64,000 bases of DNA from Ch67 sp964491665 (GTDB lineage: Bacteria > Pseudomonadota > Gammaproteobacteria > Pseudomonadales > Ketobacteraceae). The translations under genes and the position numbers were made by a program. Under the pieces are notes generated by a model that saw only the letters and a list, made by a program, of their open reading frames with translations, was not told where the DNA came from and ran no database searches. The stretch lies in the NCBI GenBank assembly GCA_964491665.1, contig CAZBII010000002.1, positions 1 to 64,000 on the forward strand, in the 5' to 3' direction. Positions within the stretch are counted from its first letter, which is position 1. Each line of letters opens with the position of its first letter. Positions 53,868 to 63,608 of this stretch are shown here, piece after piece.

Positions 53868-54518
53868 GTGCGAGCCAGCGACACCCTGCCGGCGGGAAAA
53901 ATCCTGCGTGGACTCTATGCCATCACCGACCCGAAACTGACGCCGCCGGACACGATGCTGCAGCAGGTACAGGCCGCGCTGGCCGGTGGCGCCCGCATCA
54001 TCCAGCTGCGGGACAAGTCACGGGATTCCGCCCTGCGCTTACGGCTGGCGCAGCAGCTGCGGGAACTGACCGCGCAGCACGACGCCCTGCTGATCATCAA
54101 CGACGATGCAGAGCTGTGCCGCGCAGTGCAGGCCGACGGCGTGCATCTGGGGCAGGACGACATGACGCTACCGCAGGCGCGGGATTTACTGGGTGCGGAC
54201 TGCATCATCGGCGCCACCTGTCATGGCTCCGTGACACTGGCAGAACAGGCGCTGGCGGATGGCGCGGACTACCTGGCGTTCGGCCGCTTTTTTCCCTCCT
54301 CCACCAAGCCGGACGCGCCTCCCGCAGACCTGGCCGCGATCGGGGAGTTCGTCCGCGCCTGCCCGGTGCCCACCGTTGCCATCGGCGGTATTACGCTGAA
54401 TAATGCGGCCCCATTGCTGGCCGCCGGTTTTGCCATGCTGGCGGTGGTGAATGACGTGTTTGGCGTCCCCGATATCGAGACCCGCTGCCGGCAGTTTTCA
54501 ACGTTGTTTTCGCATTGA
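53868..54518 (+). CDS. thiE: Thiamine-phosphate synthase
   Basis: A 216-residue TIM-barrel enzyme joining HMP-PP and thiazole phosphate. Motifs: LYAITDPKL, IIQLRDKS, IINDDAELC, DGVHLGQDDM, GRFFPSSTKP and VAIGGI. It starts with GTG directly after the thiD stop (TGAGTG). The last codons lie inside a 12-base tandem repeat (see repeat entry), which also spans the stop codon. hemL follows. Confidence 0.95.
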   Translation: MRASDTLPAGKILRGLYAITDPKLTPPDTMLQQVQAALAGGARIIQLRDKSRDSALRLRLAQQLRELTAQHDALLIINDDAELCRAVQADGVHLGQDDMTLPQARDLLGADCIIGATCHGSVTLAEQALADGADYLAFGRFFPSSTKPDAPPADLAAIGEFVRACPVPTVAIGGITLNNAAPLLAAGFAMLAVVNDVFGVPDIETRCRQFSTLFSH

Positions 54519-54544
54519 CATTCGCATTGACATTCGCATTGACC
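54509..54544. repeat. Three tandem copies of a 12-base unit across the thiE stop
   Basis: TTCGCATTGACA occurs at 54509-54520 and 54521-54532; a third copy ending in C is at 54533-54544. The thiE stop codon lies in the first copy. Copy number could change by slippage without altering ThiE, but would change the spacing to hemL. Confidence 0.9.
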
Positions 54545-54567
54545 CCTTCGCAAAAGGACCCGTCCCG

Positions 54568-55848
54568 ATGACCCGTTCCGAAACCCTGTTTGCTGCTGCC
54601 CAACAACACATTCCCGGTGGCGTGAACAGCCCCGTGCGCGCATTCCGGGGCGTCGGCGGCTCGCCTATTTTCTTCAAGGCCGGTAACGGCGCCTGGCTGG
54701 TGGACGAAGACGACCGCCGCTACATCGACTATGTCGGCTCGTGGGGCCCGATGATCCTGGGACACTGCAATCCGGCCATCGTCAAAGCCGTGCAGGACGC
54801 CGCCGCGCGCGGCCTGAGTTTCGGCGCCCCCACCGCCATCGAAGTGGAAATGGCCAACCGCGTCTGCTCGATCTTCCCCGGCATGGACATGGTGCGCATG
54901 GTCAGCTCCGGCACCGAGGCCACCATGTCCGCCATCCGGCTGGCCCGTGGCTACACCGGTCGCGACAAGATCGTGAAATTCGAAGGCTGCTACCACGGCC
55001 ACGCCGATTCCCTGCTGGTGAAAGCCGGCTCCGGCGCCCTGACACTGGGCGTGCCCAACTCCCCCGGCGTACCCGCCAGCCTGGCCGAGCACACACTGAC
55101 ACTGGAATACAACAACGCGGCGCAGGTGCGGGAACTGTTTTCCGCCATGGGCAGCCAGATCGCCTGCATCATCGTCGAGCCGGTGGCGGGCAACATGAAC
55201 TGCATTCCGCCGGAAAAGGGTTTTCTGGAATGCCTGCGGGAAGTGTGCGACCAGTCCGGCGCGGTGCTGATTCTGGATGAGGTGATGACCGGCTTCCGCG
55301 TCGGCCTGCAGGGTGCGCAGGGCTACTACAACATCCAGCCCGACCTGACCACTCTGGGCAAGGTGATTGGCGGCGGCATGCCAGTGGGTGCGTTTGGCGG
55401 CAAGCGCCAGATCATGGAAAAGATTGCGCCGACCGGACCGGTGTATCAGGCCGGCACGCTGTCGGGCAATCCGGTGGCGATGGCGGCGGGTCTGGCGATG
55501 CTGGATGCAGTGTCCCAGCCTGGATTTTATGAAGCCCTGACGCAGAAAACGGAAAAGCTGATGGCGGGATTGCGCAGTGCCGCGCAGGAAGCGGGTATTC
55601 CGCTCACCACCAATCAGGTCGGCGGCATGTTCGGCTTTTTCTTCAGCGACGAGAAAAACATCAGCCGCTTCGCCCAGGTCACCCGTTGCGATATCGCCCG
55701 CTTCCAGAAGTTCTATCACGGCATGCTGCAGGAAGGTGTGTATCTGGCGCCGAGCGCGTATGAAGCGGGCTTTGTGTCAGCCGCTCACACCGACGCGGAA
55801 CTGGAGCAGACCATTGCAGCGGCACGCAAGGTATTCAAGGCGCTGTAA
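54568..55848 (+). CDS. hemL: Glutamate-1-semialdehyde 2,1-aminomutase
   Basis: A 426-residue PLP enzyme making 5-aminolevulinate in tetrapyrrole synthesis. Motifs: GGVNSPVRAFRGVGG at the N-terminus, YIDYVGSWGPMILGH, SSGTEATMSAIRLARG, KFEGCYHGHADSLLVKAG, ILDEVMTGFRVG, and the PLP lysine in TTLGKVIGGGMPVGAFGG. The ATG at 54568 has AAAAGGA upstream; reading earlier in frame would run through the tandem repeat. It shares transcription direction with thiDE. Its 3' end overlaps the convergent EamA gene by 14 bases. Confidence 0.96.
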   Translation: MTRSETLFAAAQQHIPGGVNSPVRAFRGVGGSPIFFKAGNGAWLVDEDDRRYIDYVGSWGPMILGHCNPAIVKAVQDAAARGLSFGAPTAIEVEMANRVCSIFPGMDMVRMVSSGTEATMSAIRLARGYTGRDKIVKFEGCYHGHADSLLVKAGSGALTLGVPNSPGVPASLAEHTLTLEYNNAAQVRELFSAMGSQIACIIVEPVAGNMNCIPPEKGFLECLREVCDQSGAVLILDEVMTGFRVGLQGAQGYYNIQPDLTTLGKVIGGGMPVGAFGGKRQIMEKIAPTGPVYQAGTLSGNPVAMAAGLAMLDAVSQPGFYEALTQKTEKLMAGLRSAAQEAGIPLTTNQVGGMFGFFFSDEKNISRFAQVTRCDIARFQKFYHGMLQEGVYLAPSAYEAGFVSAAHTDAELEQTIAAARKVFKAL

Positions 55849-56791
55849 CATCCTCCCGGGCCGGCGGCACCCTTGCTGCCGGTCCCGACGCCCAGGCCCC
55901 CACGAACGCACCGAGTGACACCAGCACCACCCCCGCCAGCGCCGCCGGAGTCAGCGTTTCCTCCAGCAGCAGCACCGCCAGCACAGTCCCGGTGGCCGGC
56001 ACCAGCGACATCAGCACCGCCACCCGGCTCGCGCCCAGATATTCCACCGCGCGGGCGAAGGTGTACATTGCCACGCACACCACGATCGCGCCCTGGAAAA
56101 ACGCCTGCGTGAGCGATTCGTGCAGCGGCGCCGCCAGCAGGTTTTTCGGCAGGAACAGGACATACACCGGCAGGTAAAGCAGCGCCGACATCGCCACCAC
56201 GCCCAGCATCACGTCAAAGGCGCGGCCGTTCCAGTAGCGGATCAACGCGGTGAACAGCGCCCAGCTGAGACTGGCCCCGACAAACAGCAGATCGCCCCGC
56301 AACACGCTGAAGGCGCCGGACGCCAGCGCACCCTGAATGCTTTCGTAACCCAGCCCGATCACACCGGCCGCAATCAGCAGCAGTCCGATCACCCGGTTGC
56401 GCTGCGGCCTCTCCCGCAACAGCCACCACACCGCCACCGTCGTGGCAAACGGCAGCAGACCGGACACCAGCACGGCGCCATGGGTGGCCGGCGCAAAATA
56501 GAAGCCGCTGTACACCAGCAACGGGTAGGCCACACCGGCCACCAACGCGAAGGAAAAGGTCTGATAAAGCGGCAGTTGCCGGCGGGAACGGTCCAGCAGA
56601 CGCGGCAGCCACCAGGGACTCAGCAGCAGCGCCGCCGTGCCGGTGCGCAGGGCCGCGATGTCGAAGGCGGTGAGGGAACTCTTGCCACCCAGGCGCGACA
56701 TCACCAGAAAGCCGGCCCAGATCAGGATGGTGACTGCGACAAACAGATAGCCTGTACGCCGGGATTGGGAAGCGGAGTCGGGGGCATTCAT
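55835..56791 (-). CDS. EamA-family (DMT) transporter
   Basis: A 318-residue membrane protein with ten helices and two EamA repeats (LFVAVTILIWAGFLVMSRLG ... ALLLIAAGVIGLGYES; then LLFVGASLSWALFTALI ... LAGVVLVSLGAFVGAW). Such proteins export metabolites or amino acids. AGGA lies nine bases before the ATG at 56791. A TATACT box upstream on the minus strand (56828-56823) could be its -10. Substrate unknown. Confidence 0.9.
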   Translation of the reverse strand: MNAPDSASQSRRTGYLFVAVTILIWAGFLVMSRLGGKSSLTAFDIAALRTGTAALLLSPWWLPRLLDRSRRQLPLYQTFSFALVAGVAYPLLVYSGFYFAPATHGAVLVSGLLPFATTVAVWWLLRERPQRNRVIGLLLIAAGVIGLGYESIQGALASGAFSVLRGDLLFVGASLSWALFTALIRYWNGRAFDVMLGVVAMSALLYLPVYVLFLPKNLLAAPLHESLTQAFFQGAIVVCVAMYTFARAVEYLGASRVAVLMSLVPATGTVLAVLLLEETLTPAALAGVVLVSLGAFVGAWASGPAARVPPAREDVTAP

Positions 56792-56929
56792 GGGGAAGCG
56801 TCCTGTCGCGGAGGCCGCGCAGTATAACGCATTCCGTGCCATTCCCCCCGTGAGCGTGTAGAATGCGTCCCCCCTGCTTTACTGCTACCCTTATTCCCCT
56901 GTGTAGCTCCTTTGAAAGGCCGCGCCAAA

Positions 56930-59284
56930 ATGTCCGAACCCGTTGAAACTCCTGGCTTTGATTCGCTGGGAATGCCCGATTTTATTCTCAAGACCCTGAC
57001 GGAACTGGGCTATGAATCGCCCTCACCGATCCAGGCTGCGGCCATTCCGGTGTTCCTCAGCGGCAGCGACCTGATCGGCCAGGCCCAGACCGGCACCGGC
57101 AAGACCGCCGCTTTCGCCCTGCCAATCCTGGCCCAGCTGGACGACGAAAGCAGCAAACCCCAGGCCCTGATCATGACGCCCACCCGCGAACTGGCGATCC
57201 AGGTGGCCGAGGCCTTCCAGCGCTACGCGCGCTATCGCAAGCATTTCCGTATCGCCCCCATTTACGGCGGCCAGGAATTCTACCCGCAGCTGAAACTGCT
57301 GAAGCAGGGCGCGCAGGTAGTGGTGGGTACGCCGGGCCGTCTGCTGGATCACCTGCGTCGCGGCACCCTGGACATCAGTGCGGTGAAAACCCTGGTGCTG
57401 GACGAAGCCGACGAAATGCTGCGCATGGGCTTCATAGAGGACGTGGAAGAAATTCTCGGCCACATGTCCGGCGAGCAGCAGAACGCGCTGTTTTCCGCCA
57501 CCATGCCGCCGCCGATCAAACGCATCGCCGACAAATATCTCACCGATCCCCAGCATGTGGTGATCAAGGCCGCCACCGCCACCGTCGACCGCATCACGCA
57601 GAGTTACTGGATGGTGGATGGCCGGCAGAAACCGGAAGCGCTGCGCCGCTATCTGGAAACCCGTGAATTCGACGCCGTGATCGTATTCGTGCGCACCCGC
57701 GAGGCGTGCAACGAAGTGGCGGAGAAAGTGAATGCCTGGGGCTACAGCGCCGAAGCCATTCACGGTGCCGTCAGCCAGAACGTGCGCGAGAAAACCATCC
57801 AGCGCCTGAAGCAGGCCAAGTTCGACGTGCTGGTGGCGACCGACGTCGCCGCCCGTGGTCTGGACGTGGACCGTTTCAGCCACGTGGTGAACTACGACAT
57901 TCCCTACGACAGCGAATCCTACGTGCACCGCATCGGTCGCACCGGTCGTGCCGGCCGCACCGGCGAGGCCGTGCTGTTCGTCACCCATCGCGAAACCCGC
58001 CTGCTGCAGATCATCGAACGCCACATCCGGCAGAAAATCGAACGCGCAACCATGCCCAACCAGCACCACGTGCTGCAGCAGCGCATCGAGCGTTTCAAGC
58101 AGCGTGTGATTGCCGCAGCCACCGAAACGCCATCGCCGCTGATGCACTCGATCGTCGAGCAGCTGGCGCAGGAAATGGAAGTCGAACATGAGCAGCTGTG
58201 TGCGCTGCTGGTGCACATGCTGCAGGCCGAACTGCCGCTGGAACCGAAAGAAAATGTGCGTGAATTTGCCGAGCGCGACGGCGGCAAGCGCGAGCGCGGC
58301 GAACGCGAAGGTCGCGGTGAGCGGGAAGGTCGTGGCGAACGCCGCGAGCGCGAATACGACGAAACTCCGATCGAACACAAACCGATGCCGCTGAAGGATT
58401 TTCCCGACATCGAAATGGAACGCTTCCGCATCGAAGTGGGCAAGAAACACGGCGCCAAGCCTGGCGACATCGTGGGCGCAATTGCCAACGAACTGGAGCT
58501 GGAAAGCAGCTACATCGGCGAGATCAACATGCGCGGCGAATACTCTACCGTGGACCTGCCGGAAGGCATGCCGAAGGAATTGCTGGGCCAGCTGAAAACT
58601 ATCCGCGTGCGCCAGCAGCAACTGCGCGCCACCCGCTATGGCAAGGAAGAACCGGGCAAAGCCAACCGTGCCTATGCTGATCGCGACGAAGCGCCGCGCA
58701 AGAAGAAATTTGACAAGTCTGGCGGCGAAGGCAGCTTCCGCGACCGCCCCGCACGGGAAAAACCGGCCCGGGAAAAACCGTTTCGCGAGAAGTCATTCCG
58801 GGAAGACACAGCAGCAGAAAACGAATCCTTCGTTGAGAAACCCGCTTTCCGCGCGGAGTCTCGCGCCGAATCCCGCAACGAACCGCGTGCCGAACCCAAC
58901 CCGGAAGCCGATGCGCTGATGGAGAGCTTCACCCGCGAACGTCCGGAGAAGAAAAAGTTTTCCCTGGAAAAACGTCCGCAGGAAAAAACCGGCAACGACA
59001 AGCCGGCGGGAAAAATTTCCTACAAGGAAAAAGCTGCACCGGAGAAGAAACCCTTCAAGGAAAAGAAATTCCGCGAGAGTTCATTCCGCGACAAGCCGGC
59101 AAAGGAAGGCTCCTTCAAGGACAAACCTTTCAAGGAAAAGCCGTTCAAGGACAAACCGGCCAAGGACAAGTCTTTCAAAGACCGTCCCGCCAAGGACAAG
59201 CCAGGAAAAGACAAGCCATTCCGGGAAAAATCCTTTGGTGACAAGCCCGCCTTCAAGGGTAAGCCCAAACCGAAGAAGTACTGA
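56930..59284 (+). CDS. deaD: DEAD-box RNA helicase, DeaD/CsdA type, with long repetitive basic tail
   Basis: A 784-residue helicase. Core motifs are AQTGTGKT, PTRELAIQ, TPGRLLDHL, VLDEADEML, SAT and HRIGRTGRAG. The DeaD-type RNA-binding domain is near residues 490-570 (RIEVGKKHGAKPGDIVGAI). The last ~200 residues are a disordered tail of short Lys/Asp-Glu/Phe repeats (FKDKPFKEKPFKDKPAKDK), longer than in E. coli DeaD. It unwinds structured RNA in ribosome assembly and mRNA decay, often in the cold. The ATG at 56930 has AAAGG ten bases upstream; a TTG at 56912 is less likely. A strong terminator follows. Confidence 0.93.
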   Translation: MSEPVETPGFDSLGMPDFILKTLTELGYESPSPIQAAAIPVFLSGSDLIGQAQTGTGKTAAFALPILAQLDDESSKPQALIMTPTRELAIQVAEAFQRYARYRKHFRIAPIYGGQEFYPQLKLLKQGAQVVVGTPGRLLDHLRRGTLDISAVKTLVLDEADEMLRMGFIEDVEEILGHMSGEQQNALFSATMPPPIKRIADKYLTDPQHVVIKAATATVDRITQSYWMVDGRQKPEALRRYLETREFDAVIVFVRTREACNEVAEKVNAWGYSAEAIHGAVSQNVREKTIQRLKQAKFDVLVATDVAARGLDVDRFSHVVNYDIPYDSESYVHRIGRTGRAGRTGEAVLFVTHRETRLLQIIERHIRQKIERATMPNQHHVLQQRIERFKQRVIAAATETPSPLMHSIVEQLAQEMEVEHEQLCALLVHMLQAELPLEPKENVREFAERDGGKRERGEREGRGEREGRGERREREYDETPIEHKPMPLKDFPDIEMERFRIEVGKKHGAKPGDIVGAIANELELESSYIGEINMRGEYSTVDLPEGMPKELLGQLKTIRVRQQQLRATRYGKEEPGKANRAYADRDEAPRKKKFDKSGGEGSFRDRPAREKPAREKPFREKSFREDTAAENESFVEKPAFRAESRAESRNEPRAEPNPEADALMESFTRERPEKKKFSLEKRPQEKTGNDKPAGKISYKEKAAPEKKPFKEKKFRESSFRDKPAKEGSFKDKPFKEKPFKDKPAKDKSFKDRPAKDKPGKDKPFREKSFGDKPAFKGKPKPKKY

Positions 59285-59285
59285 C

Positions 59286-59315
59286 AAAAAGCCCCGCACA
59301 TGCGGGGCTTTTTTT
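59286..59315. terminator. Bidirectional intrinsic terminator after deaD
   Basis: Stem GCCCCGCA/TGCGGGGC with a two-base CA gap, flanked by AAAAA and TTTTTTT. It lies right after the deaD stop and, in reverse, 36 bases beyond the end of the TPR lipoprotein gene. Confidence 0.9.
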
Positions 59316-59350
59316 GAATGCTCTACCAACAGCGATTGCGCAGGTGTCGC

Positions 59351-59920
59351 CTACCAGCCCCGCGCTTTCTGTCGCGCTGCCGCCGCGCCATTGCGATCGC
59401 CGTTGGCTTCCTTGGCGTCGGCGATCACATTCCAGGCCTCGGCGCGCGCATCGGCTGCGGCGCCACTGCCCGCCGGCAGCAGGGAAATCGCGCGATTGGC
59501 CATCTGGATTGCGTTGTTGTTGTCGCCCATCGCCAGACGGGTTTTCGCCAGCGCCAGATAGAGTGCGGACGAACGCGGCGCCATGCGGATGCCGCGTTCG
59601 AAATTGTTGGCGGCACTGCCGTAATCACCGCGCTGATACAGCGTCTTGCCTTCCCGCAGCAGCACATCGGCCGCACTCACGCCAGTGCTGTTGGGCGAAT
59701 AGGTCACGGTAGAAGGACGCCGCGCAGTAGGCGACTGGGACGCCGGACGGGTCGGCGTAACGGTACCGCGGGAATCGCCAGGGGTCGGCATCAACACGGC
59801 ACCACTGTTCGGCGCCGGTGTGTGCCAACCGGTGTCCTCCGGTGTCTCCACCGTCGACGTCGGTTGCACGGCGCAACCGGCCAGTCCACACAGCAGCAGG
59901 ATCAGGATTCCACTACGCAT
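59351..59920 (-). CDS. TPR-containing lipoprotein
   Basis: A 189-residue lipoprotein (lipobox CGLAGC). After a Pro/Thr-rich linker it has tetratricopeptide helices (EGKTLYQRGDYGSAANNFERGI, AMGDNNNAIQMANRAI). GGAG lies six bases before the ATG. It is 29 bases behind the PBP1b gene on the same strand, so it may assist peptidoglycan synthesis as an outer-membrane activator, by analogy with lipoprotein regulators of PBPs. That role is inference. Confidence 0.82.
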   Translation of the reverse strand: MRSGILILLLCGLAGCAVQPTSTVETPEDTGWHTPAPNSGAVLMPTPGDSRGTVTPTRPASQSPTARRPSTVTYSPNSTGVSAADVLLREGKTLYQRGDYGSAANNFERGIRMAPRSSALYLALAKTRLAMGDNNNAIQMANRAISLLPAGSGAAADARAEAWNVIADAKEANGDRNGAAAARQKARGW

Positions 59921-59949
59921 CTTCGCTCCATTCCATCATGCATTAACAA

Positions 59950-62370
59950 TCATTCGTCCGGATTCACCAGACCGCGAAACCAGTTGAACATGCGGCCGCC
60001 GGCGTTGCAGGGCACACTCTGCTGCGGAATCGATTCGATCCGCATCGGCACCTCGATGGCGCCGGGGCAATGCTCATCGGTCTGCGCCCGCTGCAACGGA
60101 TCGATCCAGACCCATTCCACATCGTCGGGCTGGTTCAGTTCCAGTGGCTGCAACGCCAGCTTCGAGAACGTCTGGTTCCACACGCGCAGCGCGCCGCTGG
60201 CACCGGTGAGCGGAGTTTTCTCGTTGTCGTCGCGGCCCATCCACACCACGCCCAGATAGTTGCCGGAGAAGCCGGCGAACCAGCTGTCGCGCTGATCGTT
60301 GCTGGTGCCGGTCTTGCCCGCCAGATTGTACGACGGCGCGATGAAGGAATTGGCACTGCGGGCAGTGCCACTGCGAATCACTTCCTGCATGGCATGGGTC
60401 AGCGCATAAATATCTGCGGGCGCGAAACGCTGCTGCACTTCCAGATCGTAACGCTGCAGGGGTTTGCCGTCGGCATTCAATACCGAACGCACGCTGCGCA
60501 GGTGCGTGTTGAATCCTTCCGAGGCAATGGTCTGGTACATCTGCGCCACCTCGAACGGCGACAGGTCCACCGAGCCCAGTGCCAGCGCCGGCACCGGATC
60601 AATCGGGCGCGGCGCACCCAGGCGCTTCATCACGTCCGCCACGTTGGCCGGCCCCACTTCCAGCGCCAGCCGCACGGTGGCCAGGTTGTAGGAGTTGGCC
60701 AGCGCGTTGACCATGGGCACTTCGCCGTGGGCCTGGTGATCGTAGTTCTCGGGGCTCCAGATCTTGCCGCCGGACAGTTTGTGCTGCAGCGGCTCGTCCT
60801 GCAGGATCGTCGCCAGCGTGTAGCCCTTTTCCAGCGCTGCCAGATACACCGGCGGCTTGGCCAGCGAGCCGATCGGCCGCATGGCATCCAGCGCGCGGTT
60901 GAAGCCTTCATAGCGGAAGGAACGGCCGCCCACCATTGCCACCACTTCGCCAGTGTTGCTGGCGGTGATCACGCCGGCCGCTTCCAGATTTTCCACCCGT
61001 TTGCCAAAGGATTTTTCCAGCTGGGCGGTCTGCTGTTCCACCGCTTTTTCCAGCTGCTCCTGCGCCCACGGGTCGAGGGTGGTGAACACGCGCAGACCTT
61101 CGGAGCGCAGGTCTTCATCCTGATAATCCTGCTTCAGCTGACGCTTGATTAGATCGAGGAACGCCGGATAGCGGGCATCGTCATACAGCGGCTTCTTGAT
61201 CACGCCCAGCGGCTTTTTCAGGGCGAAATCGTAATCGGCGTCATTGATCACGCCCTGCTCCAGCATCACTTTCAGCACCTGATTGCGCCGCTCCAGCGAG
61301 CGCTCGGCGTGGCGGCGCGGATCGTACCAGCTGGGGCCTTTCACCAGCCCGATCAGCAGCGCCACCTGATCGGCTTTCAGCTCCCGCAGCGGCTGGCCGA
61401 AATAGAACAGGCTGGCGCTGCCGAAACCGTAAATGCCGCGCTTGCCCGCCTGCCCCAGATAAACTTCGTTCAGATAGGCTTCGAGAATTTCGTCCTTGGA
61501 ATAATGCGCGTCCAGCAGTACCGCCATGACGGCCTCGGTGCCCTTGCGCACCAGCGAGCGCTCGCTGGACAGGTAGAAGTTTTTCACCAGCTGCTGGGTC
61601 AGCGTGCTACCGCCCTGGCGCACGGAGCCGGAGGTGACGTTGGTGAACAGCGCCCGGCCAATACCGCGCAGCGACAAACCAAAGTGGGAATAGAAATCGC
61701 GGTCTTCCACGGCGATGAGTGAGTTGACCAGCAGCTTCGGCACCTGCTCCAGCTTCACCAGCACGCGGTCTTCGTTGTGGGCCGGGTAGATGCCACCCAC
61801 CAGCGCCGGCTCCAGCCGCACAATGGCGCCGGTCTTGCCGTCGCTGGTCAGCCCTTCTACCCGGCCGTGATCCAGCATGAAACGCACCTGATGGGGTTTT
61901 TCCGCGCCTTCCCAGGTATCAAATCCGCGGGTGCCGATCTGGAAAGTGTTGCCATTGCGGATGAAGGCGCCGGTCTCGGGCTGCTTGGCATTGACCAGCC
62001 GGTAGTTGAGCAGGCTCAGTTCCCAGGACAGCTGCGCCTCGGCCAGTTGCTGGCCGTCATAGAGTTCGAGGGGACGGGCAAACACCTTGGCCGGAATGGC
62101 CCAGCGCTTGCCTTCGAAATGCTGGGTGATGCGGGCGTCCAGATAGGCTACCCCAATGCCGCCCAGCACGATGCCAATCAGCCCCAGCTTGAACAGCAGT
62201 CCACCCCAGCGCCGCAGGAACGATTTGCCCTTGCCACCCTTTCCACCCTTGCCCTTCTTGGCGGCCGGCTTGCGCACGGGCTGCTTCACGCCGGACGCTT
62301 TCGGCTTGGTCGTGGCCTTTTTTTTCGGCCCGGCGCGCCTTACCGGCGCACGCTTGCTGGACTGCGACAC
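59950..62370 (-). CDS. mrcB: Penicillin-binding protein 1B (bifunctional)
   Basis: An 806-residue class A PBP. A long Lys-rich cytoplasmic tail and one membrane helix (LLFKLGLIGIVLGGIGVAYL) precede the UB2H-like region, the GT51 transglycosylase domain (VEDRDFYSHFGLSLRGIGRAL) and the transpeptidase with SxxK in GSLAKPP, SYN in NSYNLATV and KTG in LAGKTGTSND. It polymerises and cross-links peptidoglycan. GTG start at 62370; GGGG lies nine bases upstream. Co-transcribed with the TPR lipoprotein gene. Confidence 0.94.
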   Translation of the reverse strand: MSQSSKRAPVRRAGPKKKATTKPKASGVKQPVRKPAAKKGKGGKGGKGKSFLRRWGGLLFKLGLIGIVLGGIGVAYLDARITQHFEGKRWAIPAKVFARPLELYDGQQLAEAQLSWELSLLNYRLVNAKQPETGAFIRNGNTFQIGTRGFDTWEGAEKPHQVRFMLDHGRVEGLTSDGKTGAIVRLEPALVGGIYPAHNEDRVLVKLEQVPKLLVNSLIAVEDRDFYSHFGLSLRGIGRALFTNVTSGSVRQGGSTLTQQLVKNFYLSSERSLVRKGTEAVMAVLLDAHYSKDEILEAYLNEVYLGQAGKRGIYGFGSASLFYFGQPLRELKADQVALLIGLVKGPSWYDPRRHAERSLERRNQVLKVMLEQGVINDADYDFALKKPLGVIKKPLYDDARYPAFLDLIKRQLKQDYQDEDLRSEGLRVFTTLDPWAQEQLEKAVEQQTAQLEKSFGKRVENLEAAGVITASNTGEVVAMVGGRSFRYEGFNRALDAMRPIGSLAKPPVYLAALEKGYTLATILQDEPLQHKLSGGKIWSPENYDHQAHGEVPMVNALANSYNLATVRLALEVGPANVADVMKRLGAPRPIDPVPALALGSVDLSPFEVAQMYQTIASEGFNTHLRSVRSVLNADGKPLQRYDLEVQQRFAPADIYALTHAMQEVIRSGTARSANSFIAPSYNLAGKTGTSNDQRDSWFAGFSGNYLGVVWMGRDDNEKTPLTGASGALRVWNQTFSKLALQPLELNQPDDVEWVWIDPLQRAQTDEHCPGAIEVPMRIESIPQQSVPCNAGGRMFNWFRGLVNPDE

Positions 62371-62517
62371 AGGATCAAACCCCTACTGGTCTACCACCGT
62401 GTTCCCCCGGGCGGGGCCGCGCATTCCGGCCCGCACTTCGGAACTGATCTTTTACAAAAAGGCGGGTAGTATACGCGCACTGCCCCCATTTCCCCAGTTA
62501 ACAGGTCCGCAAACAAC

Positions 62518-63495
62518 ATGAAGAAATACGACGTGTACGCCATCGGCAATGCGCTGGTGGACATGGAATTCGCCATCGACGACGCCTTCCTGGCCAGCCT
62601 GAACATCGACAAGGGCGTGATGACCCTGGTGGACGAAGCCCAGCAGCAGCATCTGTATGAAGCCCTGGCCGGGCACACCGGCAAGATGGCCAGCGGCGGC
62701 TCGGCGGCCAACACCATCATCGCGGTCAGCCATTTCGGCGGCAACAGCTTTTATTCCTGCAAGGTGGCCAACGATCCGGCCGGCGATTTCTACGTGCAGG
62801 ATCTGGTGAAAGCCGGCGTCGACACCAACCTGCATCGCGAGCGTGACACCGGCACCAGCGGCCGCTGCATCGTCATGATCACCCCGGACGCCGAGCGCAC
62901 CATGCATACCTTCCTCGGCATTTCGGAAAAGGTGTCCGAACAGGAACTGCACCCGGAGGCCATCGCAGCCTCGCAATACGTCTATCTGGAAGGCTATCTG
63001 GTCACCTCCCCCTCGGCGCGCGCCGCGGCCATCAAGGCCCGCCAGATCGCCGAGGGCAAAGGCGTCAAAACCGCCCTCACCTTCTCCGATCCCAACATGG
63101 TGAAATTCTTCCGCGACGGCCTGCAGGACATGGCGGGCGACGGCGTCGACCTGCTGTTCTGCAACCGCCAGGAAGCCCTGTTCTGGGCGGAAACCGACAG
63201 CATCGAGGAAGCCGCCGAGCGCCTGAAACGCACCGCGAAAACCTTTGCCATCACCCTCGGCGGTGAAGGCGCCCTGCTGTTCGACGGCCAGCAGCTGCTG
63301 CAGGTGCCTGCCACTCCGGTCAAGGCGGTGGACACCAACGGCGCGGGTGACATGTTCGCCGGCGCCTTCCTGTACGGCCTGACCCACGGCTATGACTTCG
63401 CCCGCGCTGGCGCCCTGGCCACCAAGGCTGCCGCGAAACTGGTCACCCAGTTTGGACCCCGCCTCAAACCCGAAGAACACAAACCCCTGCTGTAA
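62518..63495 (+). CDS. PfkB-family sugar/adenosine kinase
   Basis: A 325-residue ribokinase-family enzyme with the substrate motif MASGGSAANTIIAV and the C-terminal phosphate-binding signature DTNGAGDMFAGAFLYG (PfkB signature 2). The N-terminal YAIGNALVDMEF is typical of the adenosine-kinase branch, but the substrate cannot be fixed from sequence. It is divergent from mrcB. 113 bases follow to the cNMP-domain gene. Confidence 0.9.
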   Translation: MKKYDVYAIGNALVDMEFAIDDAFLASLNIDKGVMTLVDEAQQQHLYEALAGHTGKMASGGSAANTIIAVSHFGGNSFYSCKVANDPAGDFYVQDLVKAGVDTNLHRERDTGTSGRCIVMITPDAERTMHTFLGISEKVSEQELHPEAIAASQYVYLEGYLVTSPSARAAAIKARQIAEGKGVKTALTFSDPNMVKFFRDGLQDMAGDGVDLLFCNRQEALFWAETDSIEEAAERLKRTAKTFAITLGGEGALLFDGQQLLQVPATPVKAVDTNGAGDMFAGAFLYGLTHGYDFARAGALATKAAAKLVTQFGPRLKPEEHKPLL

Positions 63496-63608
63496 CAGAC
63501 AGTTGTCGCGGTGACCCCGGAAAACGGACCGGGTTCACCGTGGCGGCGCTGCGGATTGTCTACACTGAAGGAATCACGGTTCGCGGAAAACCACTGGAAG
63601 GCAGTCGC

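Noticed and set aside
54509..54544. CRISPR-like array.
   Set aside because: The repeats are 12 bases long, directly adjacent and without spacers.
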